From the NCBI GenBank assembly GCA_964492185.1, contig CAZBJH010000070.1, forward strand, positions 1 to 17,692: DNA of 17,692 nucleotides, written 5' to 3'. The position numbers were made by a program, and so were the translations under genes. Under the pieces are notes generated by a model, which had not been told where the DNA came from, searched no databases, and saw nothing but the letters and a program-made list of their open reading frames with translations. How positions within the stretch are numbered: the stretch's first letter is position 1; each line of letters begins with the position of its first letter. Shown piece by piece: positions 6,875-14,489 of this stretch. Source of the stretch: JAFGSZ01 sp964492185. Lineage in GTDB: Bacteria > Bacteroidota > Bacteroidia > Bacteroidales > UBA10428.

Positions 6875-9715
6875 TCAATGGAACAGCTTATCCAGTTCTT
6901 CGAAAGAAACTGAGTGATAAGGATCAAAATTACCTGATTGCATGTAGTTTATAAGGCTTTTGTACAATTGACGGGCGGCCGGGCGATCAGTGAGGGATGG
7001 CAGGGCGGACATGCAAACCAGTAAATTACCTTTTCCGGCTTTGAATTCGAAGATCAATCCAAGCTTATGGTTGCGGTTGATATTATCTATTACCTGTACA
7101 ATGGGCAGGTAACCGGCATCGAGCCGGTCCAGAATAAGGGGGCGGCTGTTTTTCACGATTGACCACCATTGCCAGTTAGAATGATATTCAGTGGGGAAAT
7201 TATTAAATACATGATGTAAGGAGTCCATTAACAAACCCAGGGTCCCGGGTGAAACCTTGCTGTTGTATTGCTCCGCAATAGATTTGAACATGGCATAATT
7301 CCAGAAGTCGGGTATGAACATTCCTGCAACCGTGTTTTCTGTAGTGCTCGTCAGATCGGGGAAAAATAATACGTTTCTGCCTTTTTCAAGCTCTGATTGT
7401 ATCCGGGAATTAAGCACTTCTGTTACTATAATATTTTCGGGAATCACTGGAATATCCTCTGAAGGGTATATCCATAAGGGATATTCCTTCGAATTTGATT
7501 CGTTCATGCTCAGGCGCACAAAAGCTTTAGATGCAGTTTGTACGCTATTCAGGTCCAGTGTGATTTTACCTAATGTTGTTACCTCACCCTGCGGGATATC
7601 CCGTGATTCAGTACTTCCTGATCCTATTTTGTTACCGTCCTCAGTTATAACTGTCCAGTTAACATTCGTACGGTTCAGACCGGCAGGACCGTAATTGGCT
7701 ACCCTGATCTCAGCGGTATATTTTTCATTGTTTTCCCAGCAGTATTTATCAGATACTAACAGCACTACCACTTCATTACAAAAACCGCGAAATTCCTGTT
7801 TGCTGATAAGTCCCTTACTTTCCATAAAGGCATCAAGAATTCCAACCAAAGCCGTACCCTGACCCGGAAAATCCTGAAGATCAAGTAACTGAAATCCGCC
7901 AAAGCCGGGCGTTCGTATGGCCATTTCAATTTCAGCCTGATAACATATAACTGCCAGGGCTCCTGAAGATTTATGAAAATCATCTGCCAGGGCAAGCATA
8001 TTTTTATCTTTTAGTTTCTGCCGGAAAACATCAAAATTCCAGGGTTTTAATACCCCGGTGTATTTTTTCATTTCGTTGTAGTCAGGATAGATCTGGTATT
8101 GTCCTATCTCATGTCCGATAACAGGTATGGTGGAATTTTCAATAGCTTTTGAATAGTCTCTGTTAAGAGAAGGATACAGGGAATTAATAATTCCACCTTC
8201 TCCGTTGTGTGAATCATGAAACGACATGGACCCCCTGACATCTGTACTGAAATCAGGTTTACCGGTTCCTGTCCTGAAGCTCGTCCAGTAATCATCACCT
8301 TTGGCTTGATACGGGTCGGACAACCAGTTATTTGAACCCTGGGCGTACAGGTGCCTGTTGTCATAGTTTCTTAGACTGTCCACCATTTTTTTCAGGATTG
8401 TGCGATCCTGAAATATCTCATTTCCAAGTGCGAACATTGCAAAAGACGCGTAGTTTCCATAATGATCCATGATGTTACGTCCTTCGTTCATCATAAATTT
8501 CACCTGTTCGGGGTCATTCGCGTTGAATCCCCACCAAATGGGCAGTTCGGGTTGCAGATATAATCCAGCCTTATCGGCTGCAAGAAAAGCAGCCCCGGGG
8601 GGTGTCCAGCTATGAAAGCGGTAATGATTTATACCATATGATTTGGCTATACGAAAGACGCGGCCCCAGCCGGCAGTATCCATCGGAGGGTAACCTGTAA
8701 GAGGAAAAACAGCTGCATCTTGCTTTCCGCGTAAAAAGGTGGTGTGTTCATTAATTGTAAATCGGGTTCCGGATGTCCCGAAATTTCGCATCCCGAAATT
8801 TACCGAGGTCTCGTCGAGCAAACGGTTATCATTATCATGTAAACGGATATTCAAACGGTACAGGGCAGGTTCAAATTCATTCCATAAATGTATATCGTCC
8901 CCCATATCATAGACCAGGTCAACATCTGCATATGAACCGGACAAAGAAATGGAATATTCTTCTTCGGGGACACTCTGTCTGTCATCATGGTTCCACAGCT
9001 TGGCATTAATAAATAATTTTGCTTCTTTCAGTTCAAAGGCGGGGTTAATGATATTTACATGGACGTTTATCTGTTTGTTTTCCGGGTCAGGATAGATGCT
9101 GATTTTTCGAAGATTAACCGGATTACGTTTTTCCAGTCCTAAGCGTCCAATTATACCGTTCCAGTTTGTTTGTGTATGTTCCTCGCAGGCATGCGATCCG
9201 GCAACAGGAACAAGTTCGAGAGTGTTATCCACCATAATGGTGAGCGTATGTGATCCCGGTGTGATATAATCGGACAGATCATATTCCTGTTGAGTAAAGA
9301 GTGTATTATTTGTACCGATATATATCGAGTCAAACCATACCCGCGTAACCTTTGTTCTCTCCATTATCAGCTTTACCTGTGAGCCTGTCCAGGAATCAGG
9401 AATATCAACCGTTTTTTTAAACCATGCCGGGCCATGCCACATGTATTCACGGTTAAGATGAAGGTCAGTAGTATCGGTATTTTTCAGTCCTTTTTTGTTT
9501 TCGCATAGCGTGCCGGGTAAAGTAATCTTTTCATCGAATGGTTTATTCAACAGCTTATTAATTGACCCGGGTTCTTCCTTGTTTATACTGAACTGCCATT
9601 CTCCACCCAGGTTGATAAATTCCCTTGAATGTTCGTTGTTACCGGTTTTGCATGAAAACATCAGAAGGGCAAGGCCGAAGGCGACAGGGATGATAAAGTG
9701 ACCGCGGCGTTTCAT
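6875..9715 (-). CDS. GH2-family glycoside hydrolase lipoprotein
   Basis: The 946-aa protein begins with a lipoprotein signal (MFSC, Cys22), so it is probably anchored in the outer or inner membrane facing the periplasm or outside. A GH2 sugar-binding domain (about 35-200, with GPAWFKKTVDIP), an immunoglobulin-like domain (about 205-315) and a TIM barrel (about 320-640) follow. The probable acid/base is E433 in FALGNEIF and the probable nucleophile is E536 in VIGHEIGQY. The last 300 residues form extra beta-rich domains (about 650-720 and 735-940), larger than in typical GH2 beta-galactosidases. The family includes beta-galactosidases, glucuronidases, mannosidases and others. The HEIGQ nucleophile context and the long C-terminus do not match a class I can name, so the substrate is open. 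It lies 99 bp downstream of the sensor kinase gene on the same strand and is its likely regulatory target or operon partner. Confidence 0.85.
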   Translation of the reverse strand: MKRRGHFIIPVAFGLALLMFSCKTGNNEHSREFINLGGEWQFSINKEEPGSINKLLNKPFDEKITLPGTLCENKKGLKNTDTTDLHLNREYMWHGPAWFKKTVDIPDSWTGSQVKLIMERTKVTRVWFDSIYIGTNNTLFTQQEYDLSDYITPGSHTLTIMVDNTLELVPVAGSHACEEHTQTNWNGIIGRLGLEKRNPVNLRKISIYPDPENKQINVHVNIINPAFELKEAKLFINAKLWNHDDRQSVPEEEYSISLSGSYADVDLVYDMGDDIHLWNEFEPALYRLNIRLHDNDNRLLDETSVNFGMRNFGTSGTRFTINEHTTFLRGKQDAAVFPLTGYPPMDTAGWGRVFRIAKSYGINHYRFHSWTPPGAAFLAADKAGLYLQPELPIWWGFNANDPEQVKFMMNEGRNIMDHYGNYASFAMFALGNEIFQDRTILKKMVDSLRNYDNRHLYAQGSNNWLSDPYQAKGDDYWTSFRTGTGKPDFSTDVRGSMSFHDSHNGEGGIINSLYPSLNRDYSKAIENSTIPVIGHEIGQYQIYPDYNEMKKYTGVLKPWNFDVFRQKLKDKNMLALADDFHKSSGALAVICYQAEIEMAIRTPGFGGFQLLDLQDFPGQGTALVGILDAFMESKGLISKQEFRGFCNEVVVLLVSDKYCWENNEKYTAEIRVANYGPAGLNRTNVNWTVITEDGNKIGSGSTESRDIPQGEVTTLGKITLDLNSVQTASKAFVRLSMNESNSKEYPLWIYPSEDIPVIPENIIVTEVLNSRIQSELEKGRNVLFFPDLTSTTENTVAGMFIPDFWNYAMFKSIAEQYNSKVSPGTLGLLMDSLHHVFNNFPTEYHSNWQWWSIVKNSRPLILDRLDAGYLPIVQVIDNINRNHKLGLIFEFKAGKGNLLVCMSALPSLTDRPAARQLYKSLINYMQSGNFDPYHSVSFEELDKLFH

Positions 9716-9742
9716 ATTAATGTGGATTTGTTTATTATTTCA

Positions 9743-9774
9743 GCAATTTAGCGGATAATTTCGTGAGAAACAAA
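9743..9774 (-). promoter_or_regulatory. Possible promoter for the - strand GH2 gene
   Basis: On the - strand a TTTG (9771-9774) stands 20 bp upstream of TAAATTGC (9743-9750). The spacing fits a Bacteroidota promoter, but the -7 box departs from TAnnTTTG at two positions. Just upstream of the -33 is a tandem repeat, ATTTGTG twice on + at 9774-9787, which might be an operator half-site pair. Confidence 0.28.
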
Positions 9775-9814
9775 TTTGTGATTTGTGATGCTGATGATCG
9801 CTTAATCTTATCCA

Positions 9815-12800
9815 TTATTTTTTGCCGGCCGGCAGGGTAAAACTAAAGGTACTGCCTTTTTCATATTGGCTGGAAACTGATATTTTACCTTTGTTGCGTT
9901 CGATAAATTCTTTACATAAAACAAGTCCGATTCCCGATCCTTTTTCACCGTTGGTACCCAGGGTAGATTTGTTATCATCAATTTTAAACAGATTTTTCAG
10001 TTGTTTCTTGTGTATTCCTATCCCGGTATCAGTAATTGAAACAGTCACCTTATCTTTCACATATTCACAGGTAATACTTATTTCACCTTTAATCGGGGTA
10101 AATTTAATGGCATTGCTAAGCAAATTCCGGACTACAGTCTTAATCATATCTTCATCGGCAAATGCATATATTTCATTGGAGATGGAAGCAGATAAATGGA
10201 TATGCTTTTCTTTAATATTTGCTTTTAACAGGGAAATATTTTCATTTATCAGCAGTGGTATATTCACATCAACAGGCTGATATTTTATTTCATTGGTTTG
10301 TGTCCGTGCCCATTTCAAAAGGTTTTCAAGCAGGTCATAAACACGCTGAGAAGCGACATTTATGGAATCCGCCATGTTTTGTTTTTCCTCGTCATTCATT
10401 TGTACATAATCCATTGATAACAGATTGGAAAACCCAAGTATTGTATTAAAAGGGTTACGCAGATCGTGTGCAATGATAGAAAATAATTTATCTTTCGTGT
10501 TATTAAGAAGCTTAAGCTCCGCGTTGGCTTTTTGCAGAAAATCTCTTTGCAATTCAAGTTCTTCCGATTGTTCTTCAATTTTTTGTTGCCTTTCTTCAAG
10601 CTGAGTATTTGTATCGTTCAGATCATTGGCCTGCTTTCCGAGTGTTTTATTTTTCTCGATTAACTCAATGGTTTGCTGTTCAACTTGTTGGGCCAGTTTC
10701 TTTTTTTTCTTACGAATTTGAGATGTACGCAACTGGTAGAATGATGCAAAAAGTATCAGAATGAATAAAGCGACCAGGAGATTGAACCACCAGGTTGCAT
10801 AAAATGGAGACAGAATTGTAATATATAAAGTTGCTCCTTCCTCATTCCAATAACCGTCGTTATTGGATGCTTTTACCCTGAATATGTAATCCCCAGGATC
10901 AAGATTGGTATAGAAAGCCTCCCTCTTATGTCCCGCGTGGATCCATGACTTATCAAATCCTTCCATTTTGTACGCGTACCGGTTTTTTTCCGCATGGATC
11001 ATATTTAAAGCTATAAATTCAAAGCTTATAACATTTTGTGAATGTGTAAGTGTTATCTTTTTTGTCAGGCTGATATGTTTATCCAGGATGGAATGTTCTC
11101 CGTAGTCAGTTATTTCCTCGTTGAACAACCTGAATGAACTGATCAGTACTTTTGGGGGCACTGTATTGTAGACCAGTTCGTCGGGGTTAAAAAATTCCGC
11201 CCCTTTAATGCTTCCGAAAAACAGGGTGTTCGAGTTATTTTTAAATACCGAACGTGGGTTGAATTCATTTGACAGTAATCCGTCGGCAACATCGAATCTC
11301 CGGTATGTTTTTTTTACGGGGTCAATCTTCATTAATCCCTTGTATGTGCTTATCCATATATTCCCCTTATTATCGCCGGTTATGGCAGAGACATACATAT
11401 CTCCTGTGCTTTTTTCATATCTGCTGAAGTTATCTGTATCGTAATTGTAACGATTCAGTCCCTTTGCAGTGCCAATCCATAATTGATCCTGCCTATCTTC
11501 ATACAGGCATACAATCTCATTATTACTGATCGTCGTGGTATCATTAACAACAGTATGATAGTTATTGAAATTGTTTTCACCTGTTTTCAATACACTAAGG
11601 CCCCATACAGTAGCTACCCATATGTTGCCCCGCTGATCATGAAGGACCTGAAAGGCCCAGTCGTTTGAAAGATTGTTCTTTTCATGGGTATAATGATGAA
11701 ACACCTTGTTTTTTCGGTCAAATTTATCTATTCCCTTACCGTGTGTTACAAGCCACAGATTTCCTTTATCATCTTCAGTGATGGAACGGACGTCATTATT
11801 AGCTATGCTTTCCGGGCGTTCATCATCATGCGTGTATGATATAAACCGTTTGTTTTTCTCATCATAGTATTGCAATCCGCCCATATTGGTGCCGATCCAC
11901 ATTTTATTGTTATTATCCCGGAATATTTCAAAGGTTGCACCGTTACCCAGGCTGTGCGGATCATCCGGATCATGGATGTAACGGATGATTTTAGCTTCGG
12001 ACCAGTTGAATATATCTATCCCGTTAAAGGGATTGGCCAGCCACAGGTTACCTTTTACGTCCTCATTTATTGCAGAAATATTATTATATAATGTATGCCA
12101 GAATTTGGAGGGATTGGTATTGAAATAATGAAAACTTTTTGGCAATGTCCTTAATCCCACGCCACCCGGAGAATGCAGTGTCCAGTAATTACCCTGCATA
12201 TCCTGAAAGATCGCGTTTGGGGATTTTTTTATACAGAATTCATCTTCTTCGTTGTAATAGTAACCATAGAAAGTGCCGGTTTCATCATTAAATAGTTTTA
12301 GTCCTGTCATATCACAGCTCCATATTCTTCCGTCGTTATCTTTATATATATAGTTAACAAAACCTTCATGGGTTACAGTATAAGGATATCTTTTGAATAC
12401 TCCTTTATCCGTATCATACCTGTTTACACCCTCGCCTGCAGTTGCAATCCAGAGATAATTGTCATCCAGTTCGATCATGCTTATGGCATTACTGCTCAAG
12501 CTATTAGTGTCATTCTTTTTATGAACAAAACGTGTAAATGTATTGCTTGTCCTGTCGTAATATTGTAATCCGCCGCCACGTATAAAACTAATCCAGATAT
12601 TGTTTTTTTCATCGAATAAAAAGTGACTTATTATCCCGGTGTCACATGCCAGGAATTCTTTGAATGTCTGATCTTTTTCATCCAGTAAAAATATCCCCGC
12701 GCCATTTGTCGCGTATATTTTACCTTCACGGTCACCGGTAATAAAGTCGATATTCATCATTTCATATATATCAGGATTGAAACTGAACGGAATTCTTTCA

Positions 12801-13144
12801 AAATTATCATGAACAGCGTTATACCTGCATACGCCATTGTTCATGGCAATCCATACCCTGCCACGCGTATCCGAATATAAGCTTTGGATATGATCAGATA
12901 ATAAACATGCAGAATCACCGAACACCGGCAAATATACCCGTATATCGTAGCCATCATAGCGGTTAAGCCCGTCTCTTGTTCCAATCCAGATAAACCCGCT
13001 GGTATCCTGAGTAATGCATGTGACAAAGCTGCTTGAGAGTTTTTCTTTATTGGAAATGTCCATGAATTTCATATCAAGCAACTGACCATTTATGCTCAGG
13101 GACAGGCAGACAAGAGTGAGAAAGTATAATAATATGCTTTTCAT
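9815..13144 (-). CDS. Two-propeller periplasmic sensor histidine kinase (HTCS-like, no output domain)
   Basis: The 1109-aa protein has a signal peptide (about 1-20). About a dozen beta-propeller repeats of the type WIGTxxGLNRYD follow (about 45-690), which would make two seven-bladed propellers in the periplasm. Then come a Y_Y_Y domain (about 700-775, with YKMEGFDKSW and YIFRVKASNNDGYW) and one membrane helix (about 784-806). Cytoplasmic parts are a charged coiled coil (about 808-882), HisKA with phospho-acceptor H893 in IIAHDLRNPF, and a HATPase domain with N-box NLLSNAIKF, DTGIGI (about 1039) and GSGIGL near 1070. The protein stops right after the ATPase domain. Canonical hybrid two-component systems of Bacteroidota add a receiver and an AraC-type DNA-binding domain; both are missing here, and no frame nearby encodes them. 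It probably senses a glycan fragment and phosphorylates a regulator encoded elsewhere. It sits directly upstream of the GH2 lipoprotein gene. Confidence 0.9.
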   Translation of the reverse strand: MKSILLYFLTLVCLSLSINGQLLDMKFMDISNKEKLSSSFVTCITQDTSGFIWIGTRDGLNRYDGYDIRVYLPVFGDSACLLSDHIQSLYSDTRGRVWIAMNNGVCRYNAVHDNFERIPFSFNPDIYEMMNIDFITGDREGKIYATNGAGIFLLDEKDQTFKEFLACDTGIISHFLFDEKNNIWISFIRGGGLQYYDRTSNTFTRFVHKKNDTNSLSSNAISMIELDDNYLWIATAGEGVNRYDTDKGVFKRYPYTVTHEGFVNYIYKDNDGRIWSCDMTGLKLFNDETGTFYGYYYNEEDEFCIKKSPNAIFQDMQGNYWTLHSPGGVGLRTLPKSFHYFNTNPSKFWHTLYNNISAINEDVKGNLWLANPFNGIDIFNWSEAKIIRYIHDPDDPHSLGNGATFEIFRDNNNKMWIGTNMGGLQYYDEKNKRFISYTHDDERPESIANNDVRSITEDDKGNLWLVTHGKGIDKFDRKNKVFHHYTHEKNNLSNDWAFQVLHDQRGNIWVATVWGLSVLKTGENNFNNYHTVVNDTTTISNNEIVCLYEDRQDQLWIGTAKGLNRYNYDTDNFSRYEKSTGDMYVSAITGDNKGNIWISTYKGLMKIDPVKKTYRRFDVADGLLSNEFNPRSVFKNNSNTLFFGSIKGAEFFNPDELVYNTVPPKVLISSFRLFNEEITDYGEHSILDKHISLTKKITLTHSQNVISFEFIALNMIHAEKNRYAYKMEGFDKSWIHAGHKREAFYTNLDPGDYIFRVKASNNDGYWNEEGATLYITILSPFYATWWFNLLVALFILILFASFYQLRTSQIRKKKKKLAQQVEQQTIELIEKNKTLGKQANDLNDTNTQLEERQQKIEEQSEELELQRDFLQKANAELKLLNNTKDKLFSIIAHDLRNPFNTILGFSNLLSMDYVQMNDEEKQNMADSINVASQRVYDLLENLLKWARTQTNEIKYQPVDVNIPLLINENISLLKANIKEKHIHLSASISNEIYAFADEDMIKTVVRNLLSNAIKFTPIKGEISITCEYVKDKVTVSITDTGIGIHKKQLKNLFKIDDNKSTLGTNGEKGSGIGLVLCKEFIERNKGKISVSSQYEKGSTFSFTLPAGKK

Positions 13145-13296
13145 TTTATTCTGTTAGTATGCTTGTTTGTTGCAGGGGTTATAGTTAGAGTCTGTCAACA
13201 AACACTAGTTAGCCTGTCAGGCCGGTGTGATAAAGATAATAGTTATATGTAACAGTACTATTTACGAAAATAACGGTAATAGGTTGTGAAAACCCC

Positions 13297-13327
13297 CATC
13301 TGAATTATATATTAATATTATCAGATG
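13297..13327 (-). terminator. Weak hairpin downstream of rex
   Basis: CATCTGA at 13297-13303 pairs with TCAGATG at 13321-13327 around a 17-nt AT-only loop. Read on the - strand it is followed by GGGGGTTTTC, a poor T-tract. It lies 32 bp past the rex stop and could mark the end of that transcript. Confidence 0.3.
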
Positions 13328-13358
13328 CACAATAGTTTCGATATGGCGATGATGAATA

Positions 13359-13985
13359 TTATTTTGCCCTGTTTTTGACAAAATAAGCTACCTTTTCAAT
13401 AGAGGTCACCATATCATATTGTTCAAGATAAACATCATCCGGCACATAAAAAGTGACACCGGTAAAATTAAGGATACCTTTTATTCCGGAACTGATCAAA
13501 GCCTTTGCCATTTCCTGTGCTGCTGAGGGAGGGACGGTAAGCATACCTATTGAGATATCCTTTTCATTCACTATTTCCCGTAATCTGTCGATGGAATAAC
13601 AATTTATGCCCGCGGTAACGGTTCCAATACGTTTTGGATCGATATCAAAAGTAGCAACGAGATTCAGGTTGGGCCGTTTTCCGACAAAATAGGAAGTAAT
13701 AGCCTTACCCAAATGCCCAAGGCCTACAACGGCAACGTTCATTGCATCACGGCCGTCAATAATCCTTCCAATGACCCTTATAAGGTCGGTTATGTTATAT
13801 CCTTTACGTTGCGGGCTGGTATGGCCGATAAACATCATATCACGTCTCACTTGTACTGCAGTTATGTTATGAATATTGGCTAATTCATGTGAAAAGATAT
13901 GTGTTTTTCCTTCTTCAAGGCAGTTGTAAAGTGTACGACGGTATTCGCTTAAACGTTCTACAGTTCTTTCAGGTAGAATTTTCAT
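13359..13985 (-). CDS. rex: Redox-sensing transcriptional repressor Rex
   Basis: This 208-aa protein has the length and layout of Rex. An N-terminal winged helix (about 1-75) carries AVQVRRD at the recognition helix and GYN at the wing. A Rossmann domain follows with the NADH-binding motif VGLGHLG (G88, G90, G93) and the acidic strand end FDIDP (about 113-117) that contacts the adenosine ribose. A C-terminal swap helix ends the protein (EKVAYFVKNRAK). Rex represses fermentation and hydrogenase genes when the NADH/NAD+ ratio is low and lets go when NADH builds up. It is divergent from the ferredoxin/hydrogenase-like operon across a 231-bp intergenic region, so it very likely controls that operon and perhaps itself. 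The nearby sensor kinase gene runs in the same direction, 214 bp downstream, and is probably independent. Confidence 0.95.
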   Translation of the reverse strand: MKILPERTVERLSEYRRTLYNCLEEGKTHIFSHELANIHNITAVQVRRDMMFIGHTSPQRKGYNITDLIRVIGRIIDGRDAMNVAVVGLGHLGKAITSYFVGKRPNLNLVATFDIDPKRIGTVTAGINCYSIDRLREIVNEKDISIGMLTVPPSAAQEMAKALISSGIKGILNFTGVTFYVPDDVYLEQYDMVTSIEKVAYFVKNRAK

Positions 13986-14027
13986 GATGTGTGCCTGTTT
14001 AAAGTTACCTTTTTGGAGAGCATGCTA

Positions 14028-14046
14028 CTGTTAAATAAGAGTACAA
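14028..14046. promoter_or_regulatory. Weak candidate Rex operator in the rex leader
   Basis: CTGTTAA, a 7-nt spacer, then TACAA resembles the clostridial-type Rex site TTGTTAAnnnnTTAACAA in its left half, but the right half is poor. It shares the CTGTTAA...TACAA layout with the site at 14148. It lies just downstream of the predicted rex promoter, which would fit autoregulation. Confidence 0.25.
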
Positions 14047-14051
14047 TTATG

Positions 14052-14084
14052 CAAATATAAAATAATGTATGTAAGTTGCGCGAA
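14052..14084 (-). promoter_or_regulatory. Likely rex promoter
   Basis: On the - strand TATATTTG (14052-14059) matches the Bacteroidota -7 consensus TAnnTTTG fully. TTCG (14081-14084) lies 21 bp upstream as an imperfect -33. Transcription would start a few bases downstream, leaving a leader of roughly 60 nt before the rex start codon. Confidence 0.45.
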
Positions 14085-14147
14085 CTTTTATTATATTGGA
14101 AATGGATTTTTATCCGCAGATCATAATTATTATTCATAAATTCGGTT

Positions 14148-14165
14148 CTGTTAATAGTTATACAA
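14148..14165. promoter_or_regulatory. Candidate Rex operator before the ferredoxin operon
   Basis: The 18-mer CTGTTAATAGTTATACAA matches TTGTTAAnnnnTTAACAA at 11 of the 14 defined positions. It ends 52 bp before the preferred ferredoxin start codon, a fitting place for repression. The motif is borrowed from Rex proteins of other anaerobes, so the match is suggestive only. Confidence 0.4.
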
Positions 14166-14216
14166 TATACTTAAGAATATGATTTCGTGTATTGGAGTTT
14201 TTGCAATTTTTATAAT

Positions 14217-14489
14217 ATGGGATATAAAAGAGAAGTAATAATATGCCTGGGAAGTTCTTGTTATGCCCGGGGAAACAGTTCGCTTCTGGATCCTGTCCGG
14301 GAGTTTTTAAGAAAGAACAAGCTGGTGGATAAAGTCAATTTTCATGGTGACAGATGTTTCGGGGAATGCTGTGAAGGGCCTAATTTAAGGATTGGAACGA
14401 AGCTATATAATAATGTGACAAGTGATAATGTTTATGGTATACTTCATAATGCACTGGCTGATCTAATTGAAATGAATGATGGAGAATGA
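14217..14489 (+). CDS. Thioredoxin-like [2Fe-2S] ferredoxin (NuoE/HydC C-terminal type)
   Basis: From ATG 14217 this is a 90-aa protein of the thioredoxin-fold [2Fe-2S] ferredoxin family, the fold found at the C-terminus of NuoE and of HydC/HndA. The four cluster cysteines are in CLGSSC (CxxxxC) and CFGEC (CxxxC), separated by about 31 residues. A GTG at 14187 would add ten residues with no family similarity, and the family usually starts shortly before the VIICLGSSC strand, so I prefer the ATG. The next gene starts 14 bp before this stop codon, showing tight translational coupling. It probably passes electrons to or from the Fe-S clusters of the downstream hydrogenase-like protein. A candidate Rex operator lies upstream. 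Confidence 0.85.
   Translation: MGYKREVIICLGSSCYARGNSSLLDPVREFLRKNKLVDKVNFHGDRCFGECCEGPNLRIGTKLYNNVTSDNVYGILHNALADLIEMNDGE

Noticed and set aside
9815..13144. Calling the sensor a full hybrid two-component regulator
   Set aside because: The sequence ends just after the HATPase domain; no receiver or AraC domain is encoded.
14028..14165. Direct TTGTGA-type (Gram-positive) Rex palindromes
   Set aside because: No such palindrome was found in the intergenic region; only the TGTTAA-type half-sites are visible.
14187..14216. GTG start adding ten residues to the ferredoxin
   Set aside because: The extra residues have no family similarity, and ATG 14217 gives the usual short N-terminus before the first strand.
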